Assembly (NCBI GenBank): GCA_013138675.1
Contig: WTCH01000158.1
Location: 1 to 22,380 of the forward strand
DNA: 22,380 nt
Direction: 5' to 3'
Source: Woeseiaceae bacterium
GTDB lineage: Bacteria > Pseudomonadota > Gammaproteobacteria > Steroidobacterales > Woeseiaceae
Both the position numbers and the translations under genes were made by a program. This document shows, piece by piece, positions 8,220 to 15,950 of the stretch (its first letter is position 1; each line of letters starts with the position of its first letter). A model generated the notes under the pieces. It was not told the origin of the DNA. It did not search any database and was given only the letters and a program-made list of their open reading frames with translations.

Positions 8220-8765
8220 ATGGACTTTAGCTGGATACCGAACGCCATTTCCATAATGCGGATCTTGCTGATCGCGCCAATTATCCTCTTGTTTGTCTAC
8301 GGTGAGTTTGGCTGGGCGTTGGGGCTTTTTGTAATCGCCAGCCTGTCGGACGGTCTCGATGGCTACATTGCCAAGAAATACAATTGGAATACACGCCTCG
8401 GCGCATTCCTGGACCCGGCCGGCGACAAGTTGCTCGTGGCCTGGTCGTTTGGCACGCTTGCCTTCCTTGGGCAGATTCCAGTCTGGCTTGCGGTCATCGT
8501 GATCACGCGCGACGTCCTCATCGTCGCCGGCTCGTTCATGTATCACTATCTTGTACGTCGCCTGGAAGGCGACCCCACCTTCATCAGCAAACTCAACACC
8601 GGACTTGAGTTTGCGTTCCTGATTGCTGTCATGTCGAAAGCCGCATTCGGCTGGCCCGACGACATCACGATTACAGTGATTGGCGCTGCCGTACTCGTTA
8701 CCGTGGTTATTAGCGGCTATGACTATGTCTCCAACTGGATTCGCAGCGCCCGGTCGCAGGGCTGA
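8220..8765 (+). CDS. CDP-alcohol phosphatidyltransferase family membrane protein
   Basis: 181 aa integral membrane enzyme that displaces CMP from a CDP-alcohol, of the PgsA/cardiolipin-synthase-like group. The active-site motif is D44-x2-D47-G48-x2-A51-K52 ... G61-x3-D65-x3-D69 (SDGLDGYIAKK ... LGAFLDPAGDK). The usual Arg after Ala is Lys here, which occurs in this subgroup. About five hydrophobic segments are visible. It starts 14 bases after the DUF2066 stop and ends 4 bases before the permease. The substrate (glycerol-3-phosphate or phosphatidylglycerol) cannot be decided from sequence alone, so no symbol is given. Confidence 0.9.
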   Translation: MDFSWIPNAISIMRILLIAPIILLFVYGEFGWALGLFVIASLSDGLDGYIAKKYNWNTRLGAFLDPAGDKLLVAWSFGTLAFLGQIPVWLAVIVITRDVLIVAGSFMYHYLVRRLEGDPTFISKLNTGLEFAFLIAVMSKAAFGWPDDITITVIGAAVLVTVVISGYDYVSNWIRSARSQG

Positions 8766-8769
8766 CCCG

Positions 8770-9837
8770 ATGAATTCCAGCCTGCGCATGAACTGGCTCA
8801 TCGCGATCGCGCTGATCGGGTGGTTGTTGTACCTGCTCGCTCCGGTGCTCACCCCATTTGTTGCTGCGGCACTGCTGGCCTACATTGGTGATCCGCTGGC
8901 GGACCGGCTGCAGCGCCTCAAATTACCGCGCACCCTGGCTGTGGTCGCGGTCTTCATCCTCACCTTCCTGATGCTCGGCCTGATTGTGCTGCTGGTCGGG
9001 CCACTGATTCGCACCCAGGTAGGGGCATTGCTCGAAGCGCTACCGGAGATCTTCCGCCAGTTCGAGCAGGTGTGGCTGCCAAATCTCGCGGAGATGCTCG
9101 ACCTGGAGATTGGTGAGGATGTTGGGCTCGGCGCCTTCGTTTCGCGTTACGGCGATATGGCAGGGTCCTGGGGGACAAAGGTACTTATGGGTGTGACGCA
9201 GTCGGGCAGTGTCGTGTTCGCCGCAGTCCTGAGCCTGTTTCTGGTGCCTATTTTGACGTTCTACCTGCTGCGTGACTGGGACTCGATCATGGCGCACCTG
9301 GCCGCGTTGATACCGTCTGCTCAGCAAGACACGATCATGGGCCTTGCCAGAGAGACTGACGACATGCTGGGTGCCTTCCTGCGTGGCCAGCTGCTCGTCA
9401 TGCTGGCCTTGTCACTGATCTACTCGGTCGGGCTCGGCATTGTCGGGCTCAAGTTTGCGATTGCGATCGGCGTGGTATCGGGGTTGGTCAGTTTCGTGCC
9501 TTACCTCGGCTTCGTCTTCGGTATCGGTCTGGCGTCTCTCACTGTCGCACTGGATCCGGCACCGATGTGGAAACTCGTCGGTGTCGTCGCGACTTTCTCA
9601 ATTGCACAGTTGCTTGAGGGGTCTCTGCTTACGCCGAAGCTCGTTGGCGATCGTATCGGCCTGCATCCTGTACTGATTATCTTTGCGATTGCCGCAGGCG
9701 GGCAGTTGTTCGGGTTCTTCGGCATCCTCCTGGCGCTGCCGGCGGCTGCCGTACTCTCGGTCCTGGTTCGATTTGCCTACGGCCGTTATCTCAAGGATCA
9801 CCCTGACGTCGTCGTCGATCTCGCCGACGATTCGTAA
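8770..9837 (+). CDS. AI-2E/PerM family transporter
   Basis: 355 aa inner-membrane permease of the PerM/TqsA (AI-2E exporter-like) superfamily. There are about eight hydrophobic segments, with the typical N-terminal pair (LIAIALIGWLLYLLAPVLTP), the long soluble stretch at about 75-130, and the conserved C-terminal half with EGSLLTPKLVGDRIGLHP and FGFFGILLALPAAAVL. The ATG at 8770 is used; an open frame extends upstream only inside the previous gene. PerM is encoded close to hda in E. coli as well, which supports orthology. The transported substrate is not predictable. Confidence 0.9.
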   Translation: MNSSLRMNWLIAIALIGWLLYLLAPVLTPFVAAALLAYIGDPLADRLQRLKLPRTLAVVAVFILTFLMLGLIVLLVGPLIRTQVGALLEALPEIFRQFEQVWLPNLAEMLDLEIGEDVGLGAFVSRYGDMAGSWGTKVLMGVTQSGSVVFAAVLSLFLVPILTFYLLRDWDSIMAHLAALIPSAQQDTIMGLARETDDMLGAFLRGQLLVMLALSLIYSVGLGIVGLKFAIAIGVVSGLVSFVPYLGFVFGIGLASLTVALDPAPMWKLVGVVATFSIAQLLEGSLLTPKLVGDRIGLHPVLIIFAIAAGGQLFGFFGILLALPAAAVLSVLVRFAYGRYLKDHPDVVVDLADDS

Positions 9838-9855
9838 CGCAGGGAGGCATCAAAT

Positions 9856-10530
9856 GTGACTCAGATGGCCCTGCCGCTGCGCCTCGCGGATCACGCTGTG
9901 TTCGAGAGCTATCTCAGTGTGGGTAACGAGACGCTGGTTGCCACACTCGCCGGACTCGCCGATGACATGGGCGGGCAGGGCTATTGGATCTGGGGTGCCG
10001 TGGCGACCGGCAAAACACACCTGTTGCAGGCTGTGTGCGAACGGGCCGGTGACCAGTCGGTGTACATTCCGCTCAGAATGCTCGCCCAGGGTGATCCCGG
10101 GATTCTTGACGGTCTCGCGACCCGAGAACTTATCTGTATTGATGATATCGATACCGTCGCCGGGAATTCGGCCTGGGAAGAGGCGCTATTTGCGCTGTGC
10201 AATGAAGTGCTCGATGCGGAACGCTCTCTCGTGGTGTCAGCCTCGATGTCGCCGCGCGAATGTCCCGTGGAATTGCCCGATCTACAGAGCCGTCTTGCCC
10301 GGCTCGCGACGTTTCAGGTGCAGTCCTTAAGTGACGACGAACGCGTTCAGGCTATGCAGTTACGCGCAAAGCTCCGCGGGCTTGACCTGCCCGATGAAAC
10401 CGCACGCTACCTTCTCAGCCGCAGCCGGCGTGACATGGCGAGTCTTTATGAACTACTCGACAAGCTGGATAATGAAGCACTGCGTGCCCAGCGGCGACTG
10501 ACGATTCCGTTCGTCAAAGAGGTGTTGTAG
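9856..10530 (+). CDS. hda: DnaA regulatory inactivator Hda
   Basis: AAA+ protein that, with the DNA-loaded sliding clamp, stimulates DnaA-ATP hydrolysis and so limits re-initiation. 224 aa. The start is the GTG at 9856, preceded by AGGGAGG at 9841-9847. The N-terminal clamp-binding motif QMALPL (residues 3-8) matches the QLxLPL type. Walker A GAVATGKT is at 47-54, Walker B ICIDDID at 93-99, and box VII DLQSRLARL follows. The stop codon TAG lies inside the left arm of the palindrome at 10525-10575. It is the last gene of the DUF2066-phosphatidyltransferase-permease-hda run. Confidence 0.95.
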   Translation: MTQMALPLRLADHAVFESYLSVGNETLVATLAGLADDMGGQGYWIWGAVATGKTHLLQAVCERAGDQSVYIPLRMLAQGDPGILDGLATRELICIDDIDTVAGNSAWEEALFALCNEVLDAERSLVVSASMSPRECPVELPDLQSRLARLATFQVQSLSDDERVQAMQLRAKLRGLDLPDETARYLLSRSRRDMASLYELLDKLDNEALRAQRRLTIPFVKEVL

Positions 10531-10575
10531 GAGCGGCTTTAGCCGCGACTGTCGCGGCTAAAGCCGCTCCTACAA
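10525..10575. repeat. REP-like perfect palindrome between hda and the wrbA-like gene, probable bidirectional terminator
   Basis: Two perfectly complementary 24-base arms (10525-10548 and 10552-10575) surround a CTG loop. The arm begins TTGTAGGAGCGGCTTTAG. This core (GTAGGAGCGGCT...) is the pattern of REP elements mobilised by RAYT transposases in Pseudomonas, Xanthomonas and relatives. It lies between convergent genes and should terminate both. The TAG in the left arm is the hda stop, and its mirror image in the right arm (CTA) is the stop of the minus-strand wrbA-like gene. No RAYT gene is in the window. Confidence 0.9.
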
Positions 10576-11160
10576 AAGCTTTTTCGCAATCTCCGCCACA
10601 CGCTTGCCCAACGCACGGGCGAGCGCCTTTTCATCGTCAGACAGTTCGTCGGGGTCGCGCCCCCAGCTGACGTGGCTGGCGCCGTACGGCGTACCACCGG
10701 TCGTGGTCGTAGACATCGCCGCTTCTGTCCATGGGATCCCGACGTACAGCATGCCGTGATGAAGCAATGGCAACGCCATCGATAACAAGGTCGATTCCTG
10801 TCCGCCATGCAGGCTGGACGTGGACGTAAATAGTCCAAAGGGTTTGCCCACGGCGGCGGCCGACATCCATTCACCCACCGTGCTGTCCACAAAATACTTT
10901 AGTGACGCGTCCATGTTGCCAAATCGTGTTGGGCTGCCCATGACGAGCCCTGCGCACTCTGTCAGGTCCTGAGCCGTGGCGTAGGGAGGTCCTGATTCAG
11001 GGATGTTGTCGGTGCTTGCCTCGGTAACCGCCGATACCGGCGGGACCGTGCGCAATCGCGATGCCATGTCGGCGACGCCATCGACACCGCGGCAAATTTC
11101 GCGCGCGAGCGACTCGGTTGCGCCGTTCAGCGAATAATAGAGAACGAGAATTTCACTCAT
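10570..11160 (-). CDS. wrbA: WrbA-type NAD(P)H:quinone oxidoreductase (flavodoxin fold)
   Basis: 196 aa FMN enzyme that reduces quinones by two electrons. The motifs match WrbA closely: N-terminal LVLYYSLNGATESLA (FMN phosphate loop), GSPTRFGNM at about 75-83, FTSTSSLHGGQESTLLSM, and TTGGTPYGASHV near the C-terminus. The length equals that of E. coli WrbA (198 aa). The first codons overlap the end of the arsC-like gene by 4 bases, so the two are translated from one message. The stop codon lies in the REP-like palindrome. Confidence 0.93.
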   Translation of the reverse strand: MSEILVLYYSLNGATESLAREICRGVDGVADMASRLRTVPPVSAVTEASTDNIPESGPPYATAQDLTECAGLVMGSPTRFGNMDASLKYFVDSTVGEWMSAAAVGKPFGLFTSTSSLHGGQESTLLSMALPLLHHGMLYVGIPWTEAAMSTTTTGGTPYGASHVSWGRDPDELSDDEKALARALGKRVAEIAKKLL

Positions 11161-11516
11161 TTGCCGACCAACTCAAGCACGTTTTCAGGCGGACGGCCGA
11201 CGACGGCCCGGTCGTTTGCCTCGTCGACGACGATGGGTCTTTCGATGACTTTGGGGTGTGCCTCGAGCCATTTCGCAAGCGCGCTATCGTCATCCAGATC
11301 GGGCAGGTCATTGGCCTGCTTGAACTCTTCTTCCCCGCGGCGTAGCAAATCGGCCACGCGAATACCGATGAGCCGGGCGTGCCGCAGAGTCGTCTCGGCA
11401 TCGGGTGGCGTATTCAGGTATTCGACGATTGTCGGAGTAATGCCCGACTGTTCGAGTAATTCTAATGTTTTCCGAGACTTGGAGCAGCGCGGGTTGTGGT
11501 AGATCGTAATTGACAT
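11157..11516 (-). CDS. ArsC/YfgD-type arsenate reductase family protein
   Basis: 119 aa thioredoxin-fold protein. The catalytic Cys11 is in YHNPRCSKSRKTLELL; the conserved RPI (IERPIVVD) and GRPPENVLEL follow. These features fit the glutaredoxin-dependent ArsC family. In E. coli the paralogue yfgD lies beside hda and near perM, as here, so this is more likely the housekeeping YfgD type than an arsenic-resistance gene; no arsR or arsB is present. GAGG lies 7 bases before the ATG. It is the first gene of the pair with wrbA. Confidence 0.9.
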   Translation of the reverse strand: MSITIYHNPRCSKSRKTLELLEQSGITPTIVEYLNTPPDAETTLRHARLIGIRVADLLRRGEEEFKQANDLPDLDDDSALAKWLEAHPKVIERPIVVDEANDRAVVGRPPENVLELVGK

Positions 11517-11567
11517 TATGTCCTCGTACTTGATAGCGTTAACCGGTTCCCAACAACAAGAATAACA

Positions 11568-11879
11568 ATGCTCCTAGGCCGAACAACAGCTTTCATTCGC
11601 ATCGCCATCATTGCGGCAGCATTGTTCGCAGCGGGCTGCGAGTCCATGCCAGTGCAAGAGATGTCGGATGCCCGCCAGGCCATCATGGCGGCTCGTGCGG
11701 CCGGGGCGGAAGAGCACGCGGCCGAAGTGCTGCTGGAAGCTGAAGAGTCCCTGCAAAGTGCCGAGAAGTATCTCAGCTCCAGGAACTACGGGGTGGCACG
11801 GCGCGAGGCGATTGAAGCCAAGACCAAGGCGATTGACGCGCTACGCGTCAGCGAAGCCTCAAAAGAAAGCAAAGACTGA
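11568..11879 (+). CDS. DUF4398-like outer-membrane lipoprotein
   Basis: 103 aa. The signal peptide ends in a lipobox (ALFAAGC), giving a lipidated cysteine at residue 24 followed by ESMPVQEM. The rest is helical and Ala/Glu-rich (SDARQAIMAARAAGAEEHAAEVLLEAEESLQ in parts), typical of the DUF4398 lipoproteins related to small OmpA-linked helical proteins. No clear Shine-Dalgarno sequence is seen before the ATG. It is divergent from the arsC-like gene and lies 8 bases before acylphosphatase. The function is unknown. Confidence 0.82.
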   Translation: MLLGRTTAFIRIAIIAAALFAAGCESMPVQEMSDARQAIMAARAAGAEEHAAEVLLEAEESLQSAEKYLSSRNYGVARREAIEAKTKAIDALRVSEASKESKD

Positions 11880-11887
11880 CGCGCGAC

Positions 11888-12157
11888 ATGAGCTCCGCTC
11901 GCCGTTTCACGATCAAGGGCCGTGTTCAGGGCGTATTTTTTCGTGAAAGCACGCGTCGCGTGGCTGAATCGCTCAACATCACCGGGCATGCCATCAACCT
12001 CAGTAACGGGGACGTTGAAGTCCTTGCCTGTGGTGAGCCGGCTGAAATTGACGAACTGGCTGCATGGCTGAAGGACGGGCCGCGCATGGCCAGCGTCACC
12101 GACGTCACATCCGAAAAAGCAGAAGTGGCCGAAGCCACCTCGTTCACGACAGGATGA
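11888..12157 (+). CDS. acyP: acylphosphatase
   Basis: 89 aa, the usual size. It hydrolyses acyl phosphates such as acetyl or carbamoyl phosphate. The catalytic Arg19 is in GRVQGVFFR (residues 11-19), and the catalytic Asn37 is in the segment GHAINLSNGDVEV, where the commoner form is GWVRNLxDGxVE. The C-terminal strand region ends ATSFTTG, slightly shorter than the usual FxxxY ending. It faces the lytic transglycosylase gene convergently across 34 bases. Confidence 0.92.
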   Translation: MSSARRFTIKGRVQGVFFRESTRRVAESLNITGHAINLSNGDVEVLACGEPAEIDELAAWLKDGPRMASVTDVTSEKAEVAEATSFTTG

Positions 12158-12191
12158 ACATCCCGCGCTCGGTCATTCATCCGGCCTTGTC

Positions 12192-12767
12192 TTAGGCCTT
12201 GAACCACTTGTAGCTGAGCTTATCGATGACTTTGTTCGGGTATTTTCGTTTTCCCAGGCTGCCGTTGTAACGGCCCAATGCGCGCCGCAGATCGCCATTT
12301 TCCTTGTCGAGATAGAACTTCAGGATTGTGCATCCGTAGCGCAGATTGGTGTCCACGTGATTCAGGTTGTCACCTGGACGCCCAATTTCGTCCTTCCAGA
12401 ACGGCATGACCTGCATCAGTCCCAGGGCGCCTGCGACCGAAACTGCATAACGGTCGAAGTTACTCTCGACCTCGATGACGGCGAGGATGAGTTCAGGTGG
12501 TAGTTCGGCCCGGGATGCCTCGTAGTGCACCAGGGTCAGGATCTCCATGCGCTCGTCGGGGTCTTTGACCTGGCGCGCCAGACGTGACGACATGTCGGTC
12601 AGCCAGACTTCTGCGTCAAAGCGGTCCTCGAAGCTGTTTGCATCGGAGGCAGCGGCACGCAGCACTTCACGGAGCTCAGGGTCGGGAACCTGTTCGGCGG
12701 TCGCACCAAGCGGCGCAGCCAGCGCCAGCAGGCAAACCCAGACGATGTTGTGGCGTGCTAGCTCCAT
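12192..12767 (-). CDS. secreted lytic transglycosylase (SLT domain)
   Basis: 191 aa. A signal peptide (about residues 1-24, ending LGATA) is followed by a short helical region and an SLT (family 1) domain: the catalytic glutamate is E101 in VIEVESNFDRYAVS, followed by GALGLMQVMP at 114-122, YGCTILKFYL, and ALGRYNGS. It cleaves peptidoglycan between MurNAc and GlcNAc with 1,6-anhydro formation. It starts 24 bases after proS on the same strand; proS followed by a small SLT protein is a recurring arrangement in gammaproteobacteria. Whether it stays periplasmic or is anchored is not decided; no lipobox is seen. Confidence 0.9.
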   Translation of the reverse strand: MELARHNIVWVCLLALAAPLGATAEQVPDPELREVLRAAASDANSFEDRFDAEVWLTDMSSRLARQVKDPDERMEILTLVHYEASRAELPPELILAVIEVESNFDRYAVSVAGALGLMQVMPFWKDEIGRPGDNLNHVDTNLRYGCTILKFYLDKENGDLRRALGRYNGSLGKRKYPNKVIDKLSYKWFKA

Positions 12768-12791
12768 AGGGTGACTATAGTAACGAAAACA

Positions 12792-14498
12792 CTAGCTTAC
12801 AGCGCTTTCTTTGAGCAGATTGAGAGCTTCCTCACGGTTCAGGTTGCGTGATTCTTCGTCACGTCGGTGGCGGTACTCGAGTTCACCGGCCTCGAGGCCG
12901 CGATCCGAAACCACCAGGCGATGCGGGATCCCGATGAGTTCTGCATCGGCGAACTTGACGCCCGGGCGCGCGTCGCGATCATCGAACAACACATCGAGCC
13001 CGGATTCCGTGAGCTCGGAATACAGCGCTTCTGCCGCCTCGCGTACTGCCTCCGACCGATGCATGTTGATGGGTACGAGCACGACATCGAAAGGTGCGAG
13101 CGGGGCCGGCCAGATAATGCCGTTGTCATCGTGGTTCTGTTCGATTGCAGCGCCGACGATACGTGTGATGCCAATACCGTAGCAGCCCATGGCCATGGCG
13201 CGATCCTTACCATCGCTGTCCTGCACAGTCGCATCCATAGCCTCGCTGTACGTGGTGCCGAGCTGGAAGATATGCCCGACTTCAATGCCGCGCGCAATGC
13301 TGAGCGTGCCTTTTCCGCCCGGTGCCGGATCGCCGGCGACGACGTTGCGGATATCCACGGTCTCAGGTGCGGGCAGATCGCGCTCGAAATTGACGCCCAC
13401 GTAGTGGAAGCCGTGTTCGTTCGCACCGCATGAAAAGTCTGAAAGGTGGGCGGTTGCATGGTCGAAGTAAACGGGCAGCGTCGTGCCAACAGGGCCAAGC
13501 GAGCCGGCGGCACTGCCAGTTGCCTCTCGAATTGTTTTGTCATCGGCCATGGTCAGGGGCGTGGCAACGCCTTCGAGTTTCTGCGCCTTGACGGTGTTGA
13601 GCTCATGATCGCCGCGCAGGACCAGCGCAACCGGTCCATCGGACCCTTCAACGATTAAGGTCTTGATCGTCTGTGAGGCCTCAATATCGAGCAATTTGCA
13701 CAGATCCTCAATGGTCTTGACCCCGGGTGTCGCGATCTTCTCGAGATCACGGCCTGGGGCAGGTCGATCACCTTTGGGCCGGAATGTGGCTGCGGTCTCG
13801 ATATTCGATGCGTAGTCGTCTGAGTCGCTGTACGCGATCGCGTCCTCGCCGGAATCGGCAATGACGTGAAATTCCTGTGATTTGCTGCCACCGATTTCAC
13901 CGCTGTCTGCCAGGACAACGCGGAATGTCAGCCCCAAGCGCTCGAAAATCGCGGTATAGGCCGCGTACATCTTCTGATAGGAAACGTCCAGGCCTTCATC
14001 GTCAATGTCGAATGAGTAGGCGTCCTTCATGATGAACTCGCGCGAGCGCATCACGCCGAAGCGGGGCCTGATCTCATCCCGAAACTTGGTCTGGATCTGG
14101 TAGTAGTTGATGGGCAGCTGCTTATAGCTGCGCAGTTCCTTGCAGGCGATATCGGTGATGACTTCTTCGTGTGTCGGACCGACGCAGTACTCACGCCCGT
14201 GGCAGTCGGCCATGCGTAGCAGCAGCGGGCCGTACTGGTCCCAGCGCCCCGTTTTCTGCCACAGCTCAGCCGGTTGCACCGCCGGCATCAACAGCTCGAG
14301 CGCACCGGCGCGATTCATTTCTTCGCGCACAACGGCTTCGATCTTACGCAGCACGCGCAAGCCCAGCGGCATCCAGGTAAACAGGCCCGAGGCGAGGCGC
14401 CGAATCAGTCCCGCCCGAAGCATCAGTTTGTGACTGACGATTTCTGCTTCCGCAGGCACTTCCTTGAGCGTCGTCAGCCCAAATTCCGAAAAACGCAT
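12792..14498 (-). CDS. proS: prolyl-tRNA synthetase (bacterial type with editing domain)
   Basis: 568 aa class II synthetase that charges tRNA-Pro. Motif 1 is around TWMPLGLRVLRKIE; motif 2 is FRDEIRPRFGVMRSREF; the YbaK-like insertion domain that deacylates Ala-tRNA-Pro covers about residues 225-400; motif 3 is GCYGIGITRI; the anticodon-binding domain forms the last 100 residues. The length matches E. coli ProS (572 aa). AAGG lies about 10 bases before the ATG, and a TAGAAT hexamer about 40 bases upstream is a weak -10 candidate. Confidence 0.97.
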   Translation of the reverse strand: MRFSEFGLTTLKEVPAEAEIVSHKLMLRAGLIRRLASGLFTWMPLGLRVLRKIEAVVREEMNRAGALELLMPAVQPAELWQKTGRWDQYGPLLLRMADCHGREYCVGPTHEEVITDIACKELRSYKQLPINYYQIQTKFRDEIRPRFGVMRSREFIMKDAYSFDIDDEGLDVSYQKMYAAYTAIFERLGLTFRVVLADSGEIGGSKSQEFHVIADSGEDAIAYSDSDDYASNIETAATFRPKGDRPAPGRDLEKIATPGVKTIEDLCKLLDIEASQTIKTLIVEGSDGPVALVLRGDHELNTVKAQKLEGVATPLTMADDKTIREATGSAAGSLGPVGTTLPVYFDHATAHLSDFSCGANEHGFHYVGVNFERDLPAPETVDIRNVVAGDPAPGGKGTLSIARGIEVGHIFQLGTTYSEAMDATVQDSDGKDRAMAMGCYGIGITRIVGAAIEQNHDDNGIIWPAPLAPFDVVLVPINMHRSEAVREAAEALYSELTESGLDVLFDDRDARPGVKFADAELIGIPHRLVVSDRGLEAGELEYRHRRDEESRNLNREEALNLLKESAVS

Positions 14499-14630
14499 TG
14501 AATATCAACCTTGTGAAGATTACGCGCGAATTCTAGAGCATATGTGGAGGGTGTTGCACAAAAAACGTATTGACTCCGATGCCAATTTTCGGGATCGTCG
14601 CGGCTCTTCGAGTTCAGACAGGCCCATTCG

Positions 14631-15257
14631 TTGGAAGGTAGACGCAATCCATTTGTTGCCCGAGAGGGTCTTCCTTTCCTGTTTCTCGCTGCCGTCGCGT
14701 TTTTCGCTGCCCTGCGATATTCCGATATAGCCGTCACGGTTGCGGCGGCCATGCTGTTTTTCGTGTTTGTGCTGATCTTCCGGGACCCACCTCGCGGAAT
14801 TCCTGCTTCACCGCTCGGTGTGGTGAGTCCGGTTGACGGCGAGATCGTCGAGGTAGATCTCGCCGACAAGGGCGTATTGCATGGTGAAGCGCATCGCGTC
14901 TCAATTCGCATCGACAGTTTCGGTACTTATACGGCGCGAGCGCCAGTCGAGGGCAAGGTCATGGACCTGCGCTCAGTAAACGGGGGCAAAGTCGTTGACT
15001 ACCGCACGAACGCTCTGTGGCTGCAGACCGACGAAGGAGATGATGTCGTACTGCAATTTCGCGGCCACCGCCTCGGGCTGGCGCCGCGATCGTTCGTTCG
15101 TTTCGGCGAGCGAATTGGGCAGGGGCAACGATGCGCATTTTTGCGTCTTACCCGAATCGCCGAGCTGCATTTGCCGATAGAAAGCAAGATCCTCGTCAAA
15201 CCGGGACAGGTCGTCGTCGCCGGCTCGGACCTGATTGGCAAAGTTCCGCACCCCTGA
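14631..15257 (+). CDS. phosphatidylserine decarboxylase-like protein lacking the catalytic residues
   Basis: 208 aa from the TTG at 14631, the only possible start after the in-frame stop at 14571. It is clearly related to the short Psd type: PFVAREGLPFLF at the N-terminus, two membrane segments at about 13-50, then FRDPPRGIP and VVSPVDGEIVEV. In active members the mid region reads HVNRAP and the self-cleavage site reads FGSRxDxxLP. Here the first is YTARAP (His to Tyr at 100, Asn to Ala at 102), and an ungapped alignment puts T174-R175 (LTRIAELHLP) where Gly-Ser should be. Without that Ser no pyruvoyl cofactor can form, so the protein is probably not a decarboxylase. The frame is intact, which suggests a retained new role. 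Confidence 0.85.
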   Translation: MEGRRNPFVAREGLPFLFLAAVAFFAALRYSDIAVTVAAAMLFFVFVLIFRDPPRGIPASPLGVVSPVDGEIVEVDLADKGVLHGEAHRVSIRIDSFGTYTARAPVEGKVMDLRSVNGGKVVDYRTNALWLQTDEGDDVVLQFRGHRLGLAPRSFVRFGERIGQGQRCAFLRLTRIAELHLPIESKILVKPGQVVVAGSDLIGKVPHP

Positions 15258-15260
15258 GTG

Positions 15261-15266
15261 TAGAAT
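15261..15266 (+). promoter_or_regulatory. possible -10 element giving a leaderless udg message
   Basis: TAGAAT is followed by six bases and then the ATG at 15273, so the predicted transcription start is the A of the ATG. No Shine-Dalgarno sequence is present. The best -35 (TTGGCA at 15235-15240) has a 20-base spacer, which is too long, so the promoter is uncertain. Confidence 0.3.
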
Positions 15267-15272
15267 ATCCCG

Positions 15273-15950
15273 ATGATTCAGCCGGAACAGCAACGCCGCG
15301 CTTATCTCGAGGCGCTGGGCATCGATGTATGGGTGCCGCGGGACCAGGTCGACCCAGAGATTGAGGTCGCCGAGCCCGTTGTGGCGGCTGATGGGCTGGA
15401 CTGGACCACCTTGCGTGATGCCGTAGCGACGTGCACACGCTGCAAACTACACGAGAGTCGGACACAGACGGTGTTCGGAGTGGGTAACCCGAACGCGGAT
15501 TGGATGGTCATCGGCGAGGCGCCAGGGGCCGAAGAGGATCGACGCGGCGAGCCATTTGTTGGTCGGGCTGGCAAGCTGCTGGACGAGATGTTGCAAGCGG
15601 CGGGGCAGGGACGCGAGAGCGTATTCATTGCCAATATCCTGAAGTGTCGGCCACCGAATAATCGCGATCCCGAGCCTGCCGAGTCGGCAGAGTGCCGCAG
15701 GTACCTCGAGCGGCAGATCGAACTCGTTCAACCGAAAATCATCCTCGCGGTTGGTCGGATAGCTGCGCACCTGCTGCTCGAAACAGATACGCCGGTCGGT
15801 CGACTTCGCGGCACGACGCACTACCTCGACAAGACACCGCTAATCGTGACCTACCACCCGGCGTACCTGCTGCGCAGTCCTTCTCAGAAACGCAAATCCT
15901 GGGATGATCTGTGCCTTGCACGTCGCGTCGCTGCCGAGGCCGCGGCATGA
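15273..15950 (+). CDS. type 4 (Fe-S) uracil-DNA glycosylase
   Basis: 225 aa. It removes uracil from DNA arising from cytosine deamination or dUTP incorporation. The four cluster cysteines are C54 and C57 (CTRC), C125 (ILKCRPPNNRDP) and C141 (AECRRYLE). The active-site motif GEAPGAEED is at 81-89 and the HPAYLLR motif at 195-201. The N-terminal 45 residues are a variable extension seen in gammaproteobacterial members, which sit next to rimI. The stop overlaps the rimI start (ATGA). No Shine-Dalgarno sequence is visible before the ATG. Confidence 0.95.
   Translation: MIQPEQQRRAYLEALGIDVWVPRDQVDPEIEVAEPVVAADGLDWTTLRDAVATCTRCKLHESRTQTVFGVGNPNADWMVIGEAPGAEEDRRGEPFVGRAGKLLDEMLQAAGQGRESVFIANILKCRPPNNRDPEPAESAECRRYLERQIELVQPKIILAVGRIAAHLLLETDTPVGRLRGTTHYLDKTPLIVTYHPAYLLRSPSQKRKSWDDLCLARRVAAEAAA

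Noticed and set aside
8352..8426. Lys in place of Arg in the CDP-alcohol phosphotransferase motif as a loss of function
   Set aside because: The four aspartates and the glycines are intact, and Lys at this position is common in this gammaproteobacterial subgroup.
12183..12198. GGCCT-TGTCTT-AGGCC hairpin as a terminator between acyP and the lytic transglycosylase gene
   Set aside because: A stem of only 5 bp, no T tract, and it overlaps the transglycosylase stop codon; too weak to call.
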